A DNA stretch of 64,000 nt from Linnemannia elongata (GCA_036320915.1 JAXBDG010000023.1:124001-188000), one strand, 5' to 3'. Counted from the stretch's first letter, positions 30,710 to 43,389 are shown. Translations and numbers: made by a program. Notes: generated by a model from the sequence alone, not told the origin.

Positions 30710-30950
30710 TTTTTTTTTTTTGCTTTTCTTAACTCTTTATTTGTGCCTTTTGACTGTCTGGTGAAGGAGATGGTCGCTTAATGCTATGACTTCTATGGGA
30801 TACATTCAGTATTCTCCTCCGAGGACTGTGTGGGTGTGTGTAGGGAGAGGATGGTGTTTGTTGTGTTTACACCTATAAGGCAGTAGGCTCACAATTGGGG
30901 GAGGGAGGGGAGATGTTGTAGATAGGCTTGATAAGGTGGGGGGTTTGAAG
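30710..30950 (-). mobile_element. Diverged 3' end of a LINE of the same family
   Basis: A T run (30710-30721) precedes sequence whose minus-strand translation (around 30905-30800) aligns with the last residues of the intact LINE ORF2: CLIGVNTTNTI and HTHTQSS against CLIGISTANTV and HQHTQSS. Stops interrupt it. A short, old, 5'-truncated insertion. Confidence 0.65.
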
Positions 30951-33180
30951 GAGAGCAGTGTATGGAGATAATCGGTGTAATGGATACAGGCAAGGTATGA
31001 TCCACAAGACAATGGAACAAAACAAGGAAGCCTTAACAGACCTGTAACAGTCACAAAGGAATACGTACTCAAGGAAAGTGCTCCTAATTTAAGCTGACAA
31101 AAGAAAAATAAAAAAAAAGAAAAACAATGCATGCCCGCATGTGTTCTGCAAGGACACAATTAACAGCCTATTCCGCCTAGTTCTCGAACTTTAACTTCAT
31201 CCTACAAGGCACCTCCCAGATTTGGTCCGGGACCTATTCAACAACACGAGAAATTGTATTACCAGACACTGTTGTGTACCAAAGATCATGGATGGCACAA
31301 GGCAGCTAGTGGTCCACAATGAAGCACAGTTCCTTGGCGATGCACTCAGTGATTCCTTTCAGTCGGTGTCATCTTCAAACGAATCCCCATTACTTCTTGC
31401 TATCCCAACCCTTCACGCGACGCCGGCATGATCAGCTGACACTGGTCACCTGTGGCACTGACTTTAAGCATCAATACTTTGCTCTGGGTTCAGTGTTCAG
31501 GTTCTGGTCTAAAAAGACAGCTCTACCAAATTTGAGGTAAGCAATTCAACTTATTAATACTGGCTTTGTCCATCACTCTTCCTTCAATGAAACTGCACTC
31601 AAGAGAGGATCTGGTGTGTCAGTAAATGAATGATTTTTTTTATTCGCGGACAACTTTACGTTTTCACCCCCATATCCTTCATTTTACAATGAAATACAAG
31701 GAGTCCTCTGGATGGAAAGATCCATAGTCGATCAAGGCGTATATTCGACTGATGTGGGAGTGTCTGCCCAAGGACGGGTCAACCTAGTCATTGTACGAAC
31801 GTCTTCTACAGGAGGCCATGGACATTTTTTTTGAGAAGTGTGCGGGGCGCTTTCACCCGACAGCAGTTACAGTATGTTCCCTTGTGTTAATCGAGACAAA
31901 CACTAAAAAAAACCAAACGACACGACGAACAGAATGAACATGCACTTGGCACCTGTGCCCTTCCTATCTTGTTTTTGTCCCTTTCTCATTCCTTCTGTAG
32001 AATAAGCCAGTCGAAAGGAATGAAAAAGTTGCACAGAAGTTCACCATCGAGGACACAGAGGACAGGTTGGAACTTGACCGCTTCGAGATAAATAGCATAG
32101 GCAATCAGTGCTACGATCCTTTCGCCTACAACAAGCACAACACTCCTTCAATGCCTTAAAAGCCACCTTCTGGTTCACATTCTCTTGGTCCTTTGCTTAT
32201 ACACCTCCACTTAGCCCCCACTTGAGAAACTGTCTAGTCTGTCTTGCTCATCATAGGCCAGCTTCGCAACAGCTGCATCATTGGCAGTAGAGCAGTGTTA
32301 CATTCATTTTGTAGTGGTGAAATCGATAGAGACATGTGTCTAGTTTGAACAGGCAAATCATGCCCCATGAGAACATTTCTCTATGAGTCGTATCCTTGTG
32401 ATATGTGCGTTTGTACAAACAAAAGCCCTATGCTGAATGTTGGGAGGTGAGGCAAGAGACAAAGATTCAAAAGTGGTGACCGTGGGAAATAATCTGTTAC
32501 TGTATTTCTGTAGCCAGAGCCTAACGCCCGCTTCCTTCCCTACCAGCGTTCAGGGGTCACGCGGAACACATCTTTTTGCTCTCTTTTTTTCAATTTACGC
32601 CCACATAAACAGAAAATTATATGTTGCGACGGGAAAGAAATACGTTGCGATGGACTTTCAGTTCTGTCGACATAGACATCAGTCCACTTTTTGCTATGCG
32701 CCCATAGCTGCATGCACCCCGCGTGCAAATGGTCTACATTTTTCTTCCCGTTCTTTTGACTCAGGACAATCTTGCTAATATGTGAAGACGAGGAATGAGA
32801 GAAAGAGAAAGTAAAATGTGCAACTTTCGAGTGAGGATCCATTGTGTTAGGGCAGATGTGTGTGTATTCGTGTATGTGATAGGTGTGTTTCTGTCTCTGT
32901 ATGCATGCTGGAGGGCGTGTTAAGTGGGAGGTGCAAGTCAAATGTGCATGTCTCTCTACGTTAGCGCGCTGCGACTGGACAAAAAATGGACTGGTGTCTA
33001 TATTGACGGAAATTGAAAAAAAAAGAGAGCACAAAATGTTCCCCTGCCTCCATCTCCTCTCCCAACCCATCTTCTCCAGAAGATGTAGCTCACGTCATGC
33101 GTGGATGTCACTTCAAAGGAACATACATGACTGCGAGTTGCTTCCAATAAATATTCTCACGCGTACGATGTTGCAAATCC
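30951..33180. other. Long intergenic stretch, nothing recognised
   Basis: About 2.2 kb without a supportable gene. ORFs are short and unconserved in character; the one at 33070-32540 (minus) is His/Ser-rich and unconvincing. Alternating purine/pyrimidine patches lie near 32855-32910. Confidence 0.4.
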
Positions 33181-33224
33181 TTTCATCCTTTCCATCCTTT
33201 CCATCCTTTCCATCCTTCCCATCC
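33181..33224. repeat. 10-bp minisatellite tccatccttt x 4
   Basis: Short tandem array directly in the leader of the acyl-CoA dehydrogenase gene, ending 12 bp before its ATG. Confidence 0.85.
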
Positions 33225-33236
33225 TCAACCTCAATT

Positions 33237-35105
33237 ATGATCTCTCTCCGCTCCACCACTTTACGTCTCTCGAAGCGACTGAAAGGGCCTCTCATCGCAG
33301 TGTCGAACCAGGCCCGCCTATCAACGTTGCCCATTGATCGTACGTTCACACTTCTCTTGTATGCAATTGCCGTGGCCAAGACTTCTTTCTAATACCTAGG
33401 GCTTTTCAATTCGTCTTACACCAAACCAGTAGCTTCGATCGGCCTCACAGGTACAGTAGACTCTTAATGAGATGGAGTGTAGAAAGTTGACACTTATTGT
33501 ATGCGGCGTATTTAAAAAACGAGTTTTGTTCCTTTCTAACTTATGAATCGTATTGTAGACCGTCAAAAGGACCTTCAAGGCCTTGCCCGCGCTTTTGCGG
33601 ACAAGGAGTTTGCACCTAGGATGCAGGAAGTACGCACGAGCTAGCCAACATTTATTTTTACCTGTGGATATCTTTATCCACTCACATACTCACTGGACGC
33701 TACGCCTCGTTTTCTGTTTGCAATTGCTGATCTCGCCACAGTGGGATAAGGATGAGCACTTCCCAATCGATGTCATTCGCAAGGGTGCCAATCTTGGTTT
33801 CGGGGGCCTCTACGTACGTACAGATGTTGGCGGCGCGGGCTTTGGAAGGATGGAGAGTTCCTTAGTTTTCGAAGCACTCTCAACGGGTGATGTCTCCACT
33901 ACTGCGTACATGACCCTCCACAAGTAAGTGTGATTTGGCAAGCGGATAGCTCTGTGTTAATGTTACTTTGCGCTTTATAAAACAACTGGTGACTAACACC
34001 TTCAATTATCTTTGATTATCCTGGAATCATAGCATGTGCGCATGGATTATTGGTAATACTAAGTTGCAGTATTTCCTGTTGTCATCAACATCGAGACCTC
34101 ATAGACAGAACAGCCTAATCTTTTTATTATCTTCTAATTTGCATTTCCGAGGATAGATGCATTCGGCTCTGAGCAGCAGCGACAGAAGTACTTGCCTCGG
34201 CTTACAAGTATGGAGCTTCTTTCATCGTACTGCCTTACAGAGCCCGGGGCAGGATCCGACGCAGCCAACCTCTCAACAAAAGCAGTCAAGAAGGGGTCGC
34301 ACTATGTCCTTAACGGCAGCAAAGCTTTTATTTCCGGTGCAGGTGCCTCCGAAGTGTACCTGGTTATTGCTCGCACTGGTGATGCGGGGCCAAAAGGCAT
34401 CTCATGCTTCATTGTCGAGAAGGGGTTCAAGGGTCTTAGCTTTGGAAAGAAGGAGCGCAAGGTCGGATGGAACTCGCAGCCGACAAGAGCTCTCATAATG
34501 GAGGACTGCGAGGTTCCAGCAGAGAACCTAGTTGGCTTTGAGGGCCAAGGTTTTTTTATCGCCATGAACGGTCTAAACGGTAGCCGACTTAACATCGGTA
34601 AGAACTCGACGGAGATTATAATAGACTACTCTGTTTTAATGGTGACTATGCTTAATTTTACATTGCACAGACGAGTAACAAGAGCTTGATGTTTCAACTG
34701 CTAGGATCATGCAGCTTAGGTGCAGCTCAGGCTTCGTTGGAGGCAACGTTGCAACACGTTAAGGGCCGCAAGCGACTCCCTGACTCAAGTGCTGCATCTC
34801 AGACTGATTTCAAGTTAGCTGACTTGGCTACCAGTCTGATCTCATCGCGGCTGATGATCCGGCAAGCGGCGGCGGCCATGGACCGAAGTGACTCGAATGC
34901 CTCGTTGTTCGCTTCGATGGCCAAGCTGCATGCGTCGGAAAAATGTTTTACCATCATTGACGAATGCTTCCAGATGCTCGGCGGATCTGGATATTCGGAA
35001 AGTCACAAGCTGAATATTTACTTGCGGGATTCTCGAGTGCATCGTATCTTGGGAGGAACAAGCGAGATTATGCGTATGATGTTGGCACGCTCATTGATAC
35101 ACTAG
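33237..35105 (+). CDS. Acyl-CoA dehydrogenase, isobutyryl-CoA dehydrogenase-like, 405 aa, six exons
   Basis: Flavoprotein of the acyl-CoA dehydrogenase family, expected in the mitochondrial matrix in valine breakdown. Exons by GT-AG signals and phase: 33237-33339, 33559-33629, 33742-33923, 34033-34052, 34157-34597, 34705-35105. All phases join to an unbroken 405-aa protein, close to the usual ~415. The N-terminus (about 30 residues, Arg/Ser/Leu-rich, no acids) is a mitochondrial presequence. Seen: WDKDEHFP, the flavin-binding [33 protein letters not shown] and [12 protein letters not shown], as in ACAD8. Odd: the catalytic-Glu position of ACAD8/MCAD-type enzymes (ILEGT) reads ILGGTSE, Gly389, and the alternative Glu site used by IVD/LCAD reads NGSR with Ser. 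The RxQFGxPL segment reads RKRLPDSS. It may be catalytically altered. Confidence 0.8.
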
Positions 35106-35114
35106 TGTATATTT

Positions 35115-35271
35115 GGGGGTTTCAAACCTTGACATTTGATGGCGTGTAACCAAATGCGCCGTCAACCAAATCCGCCATCAAAATACGTCTGCTTGAGGGC
35201 TGATGTATTTCAAATACGCCATTGAAATACGCTTCGATTTGAATTGAACGATGTCAAAGTTTGAAACCCCC
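35115..35271. mobile_element. MITE-like element, 157 bp, terminal inverted repeats
   Basis: Ends are inverted repeats of about 20 bp with one or two mismatches: gggggtttcaaaccttgaca on the left, and the complement of tgtcaaagtttgaaaccccc on the right. The inside is AT-rich with repeated caaatacgcc/gaaatacgc words and no ORF. It starts 10 bp after the acyl-CoA dehydrogenase stop codon, so it likely forms that gene's 3' UTR. Target-site duplication unclear. Confidence 0.6.
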
Positions 35272-36814
35272 TATTGTTCTCATGGTAGACGAAAGTATTC
35301 ACCCACTCTAGACATATATTTAGACAATTTCTTTCAACCCCACAATGAAGTTGCAGGCGTCCTTGTGGCTTTTTTCCTTCTTTCTGTCTGAACCCTGAGC
35401 ATTGGTACATGTCCTAGCTAAAGTACGCAACAAAAATAATTCATCTTGTCTGGATTTCCACTTCTTTCAGTGTATATCCATACCAACAACCTCTCCCATG
35501 ATATCCATCCATGACCTAACCTAATAAGGGTCAACGTTGTCGGCTTGCAGAAGATATAATACAGGTTCTGTCGGGACGATGGACCGACACTAGATCTCCT
35601 ATGCTTATTTGCGTTGTTGCGTGAATCTCTCTTACGTCTTTCATCTTTGTGTGATGATGTCCATATGGCGGCGCTGACTCTTTTCTTTTCTGCCTCCTCA
35701 TTCACTTCTAGAGCTTTCTTTTCCTCATTCACTTCAAGTGCCTATCTTTCTCGTCCTCTCAAGCGCCTTCCTTACTCATTCATTTGACCGGGCAGCCATC
35801 GCCACTCTCTGCCAAGCGATGCGGGGCAGGCAGTCTTTCTGATAGCTGCTGGGTATGAGTTACTTTCTTTTACTTGCTGAGTTTGTATCAATGCATATCC
35901 TTTACGGTGGCATGGTCATGTACATGGAGCATTCCACCCACCTCTGGTCACTCTTCATTTTTGCTTACTTCTCCATCCCTTTAGACCCTACCCCAAACGG
36001 ACTGTTTTTCTTGGACAGCCCATCAGAAGCTGTCTCTCTGAGGAGGTACTTGCCACTTACTTCTCTTGCATACATTTTGCGAGCATAGCAAAGCGAGATG
36101 TAGTAGTAATGCTGATGTCTTTTTTTTTGTATTCGACATGGCAAACGCCCCTTGCAGGTATTCTACCGCACCTCAAAAACGACCGCTGCTGTCAAGGAGA
36201 CACACACATACATTACTCAAGAACGGATCACTCTGGCTCGCGGGAGCGGGGAGGAAGACTCTAGATGCATTGCATTTAAAGGTAAGTTTACAACACCCAG
36301 TAACGACAAAAAGCGCGCGAACGCCATTTTACTTGACGACAAGGTTCTGAAGATGAAAACCTGTTTGACACACGTGTAAGTCAAGTGGTGAGTGTTGTGG
36401 CTTAGCTTGGAGAAGACGAGGATTTAGTGCCACTAAATCCTCCTCTTCTCCTCCTATTACACTGGTGATAAGTCAGTCGCACGTGACCAGTCCCCTTCTG
36501 TTTAAGTCACTCATTGGCGTCGAAGGATAAACAACTCTCCTTCTCTTTCCCTCACCTTGCACACCACTGTCTTCTCGTGTATCGATCATAATAGAGATCA
36601 AAGGCCAGCTGCAAAGGAAGATTATCCGAACGAGAGAAGGGGTGGGCTCACGATTGACAAAAAAGTAATGACAATTGATTTGAGTGTTTTGTGTGTGCGC
36701 CATCTGAAAAACATGCCCGAAATGGAAAAGTTGTGTCGTGTGCCCATTCCTCCCTCTCTTGAGCTTAAAAAAATACAATTTGTATGACGGATCATCCCTC
36801 GGAAAGGAGTCTTC
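35272..36814. other. Intergenic, nothing recognised
   Basis: No supportable gene. A 75-codon ORF at 36152-36379 is hydrophilic and has a splice-like GTAAGT inside it; I cannot assign it. Confidence 0.4.
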
Positions 36815-37085
36815 GCATTTGGTGTAGGGAGCTGTATTCCGGTTGGCTGTTGGGCTGTTGGCTATTTCCTATGGTCTTGCCTCTCTTCCTTGAAGAAGGG
36901 GTCTGGGCATTTGGTGTACGGTGCTGTATCTCCTGTTAGTTGTTGGGCTGTCGATTGCTTCCTACGGTCTTCTCTCCCTCCTTGGCGATGAGGAGTGGTC
37001 TGGGCATTTGGTGTACGGGGCTGTATCTCCCGTTAGCTGTTGGGCTGTCGGCTATTTCTTATGGTCTTCTCTCTCTTCCTTGGGG
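36815..37085 (+). repeat. Three degenerate ~92-97 bp tandem repeats
   Basis: Units begin with gcatttggtgtacgg at 36815, 36907 and 37004 and contain gttgggctgt(t/c)ggctatttc and ggtcttctctctcttcctt-type text. They lie just upstream of the TATA box of the gene at 37358 and could hold its upstream regulatory sites. Confidence 0.75.
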
Positions 37086-37123
37086 AAGAAGAAGGGGTAC
37101 ACTACAAGAGCAAGAAAGGTGGC

Positions 37124-37130
37124 TATAAAT
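37124..37130 (+). promoter_or_regulatory. TATA box (tataaat)
   Basis: Good TATA element 230 bp before the start codon at 37358, followed by a long C/A/T-rich leader with no G-rich patches, as in other genes here. Confidence 0.5.
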
Positions 37131-37357
37131 ATCAATCTCTTTTCTCTTTTCCAGTTTCTAAATTTTCACAAATCACTCACACGACCTCACACAACCCCAC
37201 ACGACCTTTATTCATTCCTCTTTTGGTATCTACACGCGCACACAAAACCTCATCCTCTCTCTCTTGTCAACAGCAAATATTCCACACCACGCACTCAAAC
37301 TCAACAACTCTAGATAACTACGGCCCTCTCCCAAACTACACACACAACAACTTCGCA

Positions 37358-37825
37358 ATGAGCTCACCTGCCCCTTCACCCACCATCGCCACCTCCACGA
37401 TGAGTGTGCCCGCACCTCAAACCACCGGCCCCACCGGCCCCTCCAGCAACGTCACCTGGGTCTGCCAGGAGACCTTCCACGCCGATAATACCACCTCGTG
37501 CTTGCGTTACCCCAAGGTCAAACGCTGTATCACCGAAGGCCAAGCCAGCAACCAGACGTTCCTCTGTGTCGACCACGACTCGATCTCGGTGGGTGGATCC
37601 GGTCCTGTGCCACTGCCCGCGGGTATTTCACCCTTCATGTGCACCATGACCTCGTGTCCACTGGAAGCGCCCGTCAAGGAGAAGCCAACCCCGACCAACA
37701 ATGGCAATAACGGCAGCGGCAACGGCAAGAGCGGCGCTATGGGACTGAGGAGTACAGAGGCCGTTAAGTGGACGGGCATCCTAGTGCTGGCAATGTTGGT
37801 GGCGCCCATGGTGTTAGGTATGTAA
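37358..37825 (+). CDS. Cys-rich, Ser/Thr/Pro-rich protein with C-terminal hydrophobic anchor, 155 aa
   Basis: ATG in a good context (cttcgcaATGagc) after the leader; C-ending codons suggest a genuinely expressed gene. Residues 1-30 are Ser/Thr/Pro-rich. Residues 31-100 hold seven Cys and N-glycosylation sequons (NVT, NTT, NQT). Residues 105-130 are Asn/Gly/Lys-rich, and the last 20 residues (WTGILVLAMLVAPMVLGM) are a hydrophobic tail like a GPI signal or tail anchor. No N-terminal signal peptide is visible in this frame, which conflicts with the sequons and Cys. An upstream exon could supply one, but I found no clear splice site. Function unknown. Confidence 0.6.
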   Translation: MSSPAPSPTIATSTMSVPAPQTTGPTGPSSNVTWVCQETFHADNTTSCLRYPKVKRCITEGQASNQTFLCVDHDSISVGGSGPVPLPAGISPFMCTMTSCPLEAPVKEKPTPTNNGNNGSGNGKSGAMGLRSTEAVKWTGILVLAMLVAPMVLGM

Positions 37826-37847
37826 AAAGGAGGAGTACAGTAAAATA

Positions 37848-38288
37848 TTAATAATACATGTATTCCCATCCAAATGCAACCTGCTCGCTAGTCCTCCTTC
37901 TCCAGGCTTTCTTTGCCGTCATTATACAAGTCTTAATCAATAAAAAAAAGTCACCATTGTCGTATTCCACCAATAAAGCACCCTCCTGCTCAGAAACTGG
38001 AAGATAGAACCTCTCCTTCAGTAGAAGATCGTACAAAAAGCAAATAAACTGCAATTACAGCCCGAACCGGCGATCAATCGATGAGAAGACTGTTTTGGTA
38101 TATGACTTGAGGGTAAATAGAACGATTGACCAACTCTGCTCTTCGTCAGATGCTCGCTCCCATAGTGCCATTTTGGCCATCCTCAATGAAAAGAAACCCC
38201 CTTCGAAGGTAAACAGCCAAGGAAAAAAAAGCCCTAACGGTTGACGAGTCTTGAATCGTACCTCATATCCAGCCAGAATATACTTCAA
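37848..38288 (-). pseudogene. Possible decayed ORF, unrecognised
   Basis: Two minus-strand open stretches in the same frame, 38288-38055 and 38054-37848, separated by a single TAA. Together they give about 147 residues with mixed composition (for example LLLKERFYLPVSEQEGALLV). No family recognised and the start is uncertain. It might be one exon with a nonsense codon, or chance. Confidence 0.25.
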
Positions 38289-38621
38289 TATATCTTAGCT
38301 GCATTCAGCCTCCATCGCCCCCAAATCTCTTCCCTATTTCGATGCACAATTTCATTTCTCTTGTTAACACCTTTCCCTCTACACGGTTGTAATCCTTTGC
38401 ACTAGGATCATTTCTTTGACATTTCTTTCGCTTTGCTATATCTCGCACTAAAAAACGATGCTGCTAGCTTTGGCTATGAGTCAACGGTTATGTTGAAATC
38501 AAGTCAGAGTAATGATGATTGTTGTAATGGTGGAAGGGAGGGTCTATTGTCATATTATTTGTTCTTGTCACGTCGTTATCTAGATGCAAATATGTCATAT
38601 TTTTCTATGCTGTAAGCTACT

Positions 38622-41600
38622 CTACCATTCCAACTCCTTTCCTCCACATGATCCGGTGGCACAAGATGAGGATGGCTGCACGAGTTCAATGCTGGTCTGC
38701 CATGTAAACCTGTCTTGTGTCTCTTGAGCATGGATCATAACCTTGTCCGTTGCCAACATATCATCAAGGTCCTTTGTGGGCGGGAGCAGCAAAAATACTT
38801 GACCGTCCTCCTCAACCTTCACCTCGAATGTCTGGATCTTGTATTTGTCCTCGTCACCGGGTGTAAGGCACTTGCCATCTTCAAGCCCAAAGTTCTTCTT
38901 ATGCATAGGACAAGACACGTATGGCTGTGACTTGCTGGCTCCAGACTCAGAAACACTGTCACCCAACAGACCCTGAGAAAGAACCATGGCTCGCTTGTGT
39001 GGACACATGTTTTGGGTCGCATACCACGATCCGTTCGGCAAACGGAATACTGCAATCTGAACATCGCCATGCTTGACAGTCCGGCCAGCGTCCGTTGCAA
39101 AGTCATCGGTCTTGCCAACACATATCCATTTCTTGAGGACTTGAGTGTCGAATGGATCCAGCTTGGGCGAGATGGGTGAGGGAGGCAGCTGCACCTCCTC
39201 CTTGGGCCAGTCCGCTGGTCGTCGCTGTCCACGCTCAGAAATGAACTCGATGCCCTCTTGAGTGTCGTCCGTGTTTACAAACTGTCGGAACTGCTGGCGG
39301 CGCTCTTGATCCTCAACAACCACCTTCCATTCACACTGATAGGTCGCAATCAGGTATGCCATCTGCTCCTCGAGTTCGTTGCAAATGCCAAGGTAGTCCT
39401 CCAGAACAACCTTCTTCAAGTACTCGATTCCTCCCTCCAACTTCTCCAGCCATTTCGAGGTGCGTGTCAACTTGTCGGCAGTCGCAATGTAAAACATCAG
39501 GAACCGGTCCAGGTACTTGATACAGTTGGCCTCTGAGACATCAGCAACCAGCAACACCGCGTGCTTGGGCTGTGCTCCACCATTGCCACATACAAAAAGA
39601 TTGTAACCTTTCTCAGTGGCAATCTATTTTGCCATGTCCCAGGATGAATTCACTGTCAGATGGAAGGAATTGGTGCCCGTACATAAACAGACAATATTTC
39701 ATCTCAGACTTCAATCAAACATAAGAGATATACTTACAATACCAAAGTCCTTTCCGCGAGCCTCGGCGCATTCTCGGACACATCCAGAGACGCCTCCCTT
39801 GAGTTTGTGAGGTGCTCGAAGACCCTTGTAGCGGTTCTCGATAAGGATGGCAAACCCCACAGAGTCTTGAAGCCCATAGCGGCACCAGGTCGACCCAACA
39901 CAACTCTTGACTGTACGGAGCGCCTTGCCATAGGCATGACCAGATTCCAGTCCAGCCTTGATCAACCGCTCCCATATCGACGGCAGGTCCTCTCGCTTGG
40001 CTCCAAAGAGATCGATTCTCTGTCCACCCGTAATCTTGGTGTAGAGCCCAAACTCCTTGGCAACTTCAGCAATGGCAATCAGTTTGTCGGGAGTAATCTC
40101 TCCACCAGGGACACGGGGCACTACCGAGTAAGTTCCTCCTCGTTGGATGTTGGCTAGGAATCGATCGTTGGTGTCTTGAAGAGGGGCGTGGTCCAGCACG
40201 TGGTCGTTGAACAGTGATGCCACGATCGATGCAACAGCCGGTTTGCACACCTCACAGCCCAGAGCATGGCTGCTCTTACCAGCGTGTTCCATGACTTGTG
40301 CAAACGTCTTGAGTTTCTTGACCTTGACAACTTGGTAGAGCTCCGTCCGGGAATACTCAAAGTGCGAGCACAGGTTTTGCTTGATGACTTTGCCCATGGC
40401 CTTGAGCTCGGTTTCAAAGATATCCCCAACTTGAGGAATGCATCCACCACATCCGAGGCCGGCCTTGGTGCACGTCTTGACTTCGCCGATCGAAGAACAC
40501 CCCTTGGATCGAACTGCAGATCTGATCTGGCCCTTGGTGACGTTGTTGCATGAACAGATCTGGGTATCATCTGGCAGATCGGCGGCTCCTTGGCCTTGAC
40601 CTGGCTTGAGACCCAGAATGAGTTCGCTCGGGGGGATCTGGAGTGACTTTTTCGACTTGGACATGCCCAGTAGCTTGCCGTAATCGGTGGTGTCGCCGAC
40701 CATCATGCCTCCTAGAAGGTGCTTTCCGTCCTTGGTGAAGATGTACTTCTTGTATACAGCGCCGAATGGATCCCGGTAAAGGAGTTCCCGAGTGTCCCTT
40801 GAGCTGGCGAAATAATCTCCAAAGGACGCGACATGGACGCCCAACAACTTCAGCTTGGTCGACATGTCTGCTGAGGTAAACAGACGAGGTTGGTGAGCTT
40901 TTCCGAGGCCCTTGGAATGGATGTCACGAGTCAGGTTCCGTGCAACGACTTCGGCCATGTCGTATCCTGGTGCCACAAGACCGTATGTTTGACCGCGATG
41001 GCAAGCAACCTCTCCAATAGCATAAACATCTTGTATGTTTGTCGCCAGGAAATCGTCGACCAAGACTCCTCCGCGGGCATGACACTCGATTCCAGAATCG
41101 CGCGCGATCTTGTCTCCTGGAAGAATACCGATTGCAAACACCACCATATCATGCTCGACAACCGACCCATCCTGCAGCTTGGCTTTGGATATATGCAATG
41201 ATTCTCCGCTCGTCGAGTCTGACATGAATGCAACAGGAGGATTGCCCAAGCTGTGTCCAATCCCAAGTTTTTCAATCTCGCGGAGAACCATGGCTGCACC
41301 CTCGCTGTCAAGCTGCCGCGACAAGACTTGGTTGTTTCGCTCATAGATCGTCGTCTTGAGACCGAGATCCGAAGTCGCCTTGGCAGCCTCCAACCCCAGC
41401 AAGCCCCCTCCAATCACAGCAGCATGCTTGGCGGTCTTGGATCGTTCGATAATCAGATCCAGGTCATCAATGGTCCGGTACACGTAGACTCCAGGGAGAT
41501 CCAATCCAGGGACAACCTTGGGCGATGGAAGCAAGGCGTTTGATCCAGTGGCAATGATGCAAATATCGTATGGCGTGGTTGTCACAGCTGCGGTGGGGGT

Positions 41601-42044
41601 GTTGATATCCAGGGTCGAAACCGACTCGATGACTTTCAAGTCAGGGTTGATTTTTGTTGCTGTTTGGTGCATCAAGAGTGAAATGTTGTTTTCTTGGTAC
41701 CACGTTTCCGGCTGCATGAGCTGTTGGTCGACAGTCCTGTGAGAGAAATACTGAGTCAAACCCACTCGGTTGTATGCGACTATTGAAAAGTAATTGTGAA
41801 TATTAAGTAAGATAATCGGCCAATTTTCATTGAGATGCCCCTCTCATTCTTCTTCGAACGCGCCTTAAAAGCAAGCACTAATATCTTGCTTACCAAGTGG
41901 CTCCTGGCATATTGCAGTGATTGTATATTTTTTAGCAGTGTCATATTCGAGGATCTTTTCAATAAAGGAGAGTGCGACCATGCCGAGACCGATAATGACG
42001 ATGGAAGAAGACTCGGTCTCCCTCTGGTTGGTTTCTGGTGCCAT
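38622..42044 (-). CDS. niiA: Nitrite reductase [NAD(P)H], left copy, 1064 aa
   Basis: Exons 42044-41894, 41779-39738 and 39623-38622, the exact mirror of the right copy at 56891-60313; the domain description is given there. Nitrite to ammonium, six electrons, cytosolic. It is transcribed in the same direction as the left nitrate reductase, 1.6 kb downstream of it. Both introns, the splice signals and the stop are identical to the right copy, and no lesion is present, so it should be as functional as the other. The name niiA follows Aspergillus usage. Confidence 0.93.
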
Positions 42045-42634
42045 GACTGAGGGTGATTGAAAGTAATACGAGAAAAGAGGGAAAGGAGGCGTGGGGCGAG
42101 AAGAATAATAAAAGGAGAAAGGAGGGGGAAAGAAGAATATGTAAAAGAAAAGGAGAGACGGGGAGATCAAAGAATATTTCAAAGGAGAGGGGAGGCGGAG
42201 AGAAAGAAGAGTATGTGTGGTATGTGCGTTACAGTCGCGGGGATGGTTCAAAGACTGAGTGAAAAACAGAGTGGTGGCTGTCGGAGAAATGAAAAAGGTG
42301 GCTGTCAACAAATTGGTCAAACAAATTGGACATATATTTATATGCACGATGATCATGTCTCGGTAAACAGAGCGTGAGGATCTTTTTTTCTTTTTATTGA
42401 CTCACTCATGCTGCACTTTGTTTGTTTCGGAGCAAACCTTGACATGATGGTCCCTAGCAGATCCTGAAGCAATCTCGCTCTCTTGTCTCTTCCACATGTT
42501 TATATGTTTGGGGGGACATTTGGAGGGAACAGATAAAGAATTTAAAGTTCAACGTGCCTCTCTTGTACTTCTGCTACCGTCGGTGGCTTAGCTGACCAGA
42601 CTGGTCACATGTATAAATTCTAGAAGTGTGGTGT

Positions 42635-42694
42635 ATGCTCCGAATCCACGAGCTTACTATCCACGAGTCTACTATCCACGGGCTCAATATCCAC
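42635..42694 (-). repeat. 15-bp x 4 direct repeat in the left nitrite reductase promoter
   Basis: Mirror of 56241-56300. Units of gtggatagtagactc type on the minus strand, about 600 bp before the start codon. Confidence 0.8.
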
Positions 42695-43389
42695 ATGCAC
42701 AGCATCCCAAGGCGGGTCAGACCCGTGAAGCAGTATCACTGTAGTTATTCTTCCAGGTAAGAAAGAAGAAAAAGGAGAGTAGCCTATCTGCTGTTTTGTT
42801 GTCTCGTTCTAGCCCTTCCTCACGACATGGCCGATCTACTCGACACGGTCTTTGTACCGTACCGTATGTTGTTTTTCGACTGACATATGTTAGATCCTGA
42901 GCTGAAAGCATGTCTGGTTGTAAATAAACTTGTTGGGGGGGGGGGGGTGGCATGTGCATCTCGTCCATATTGGATCTTCGTCTCACCATGCCTCGGGTGG
43001 AATGAAGGAAAGGGAAAGGGGCGAGAGTGAAATAAGGTGAGAGTCGGGAATAAGATCCTTGGAAGATGCTTGTAAAGCGAACAAAGGGACGAAGTATGGC
43101 CAAGTAGACTCGTGAATAATAGGCTCATGCTGATCAGTGTCCTTTTTGTGAGTCAGCTTAAAACCTCAGCGAAATCGACCATCTGCGGCCGATGTATGTC
43201 GGCAAGGTGCAATAGTGTAATGATTTAGATGTTCAGGGACTAGCTGAAAGGAATAAAAAGGTGGAAAGTTGTTGCATTGGAGATTCCTGCAACCGACTAT
43301 TTAACTGTGGGGAGGAAAGTGGCTGAGCCATACTACTTGCACAAGGTCTGGCAAACAAAAACAACCACAAAAAAGAAAAAGTAATTAAA

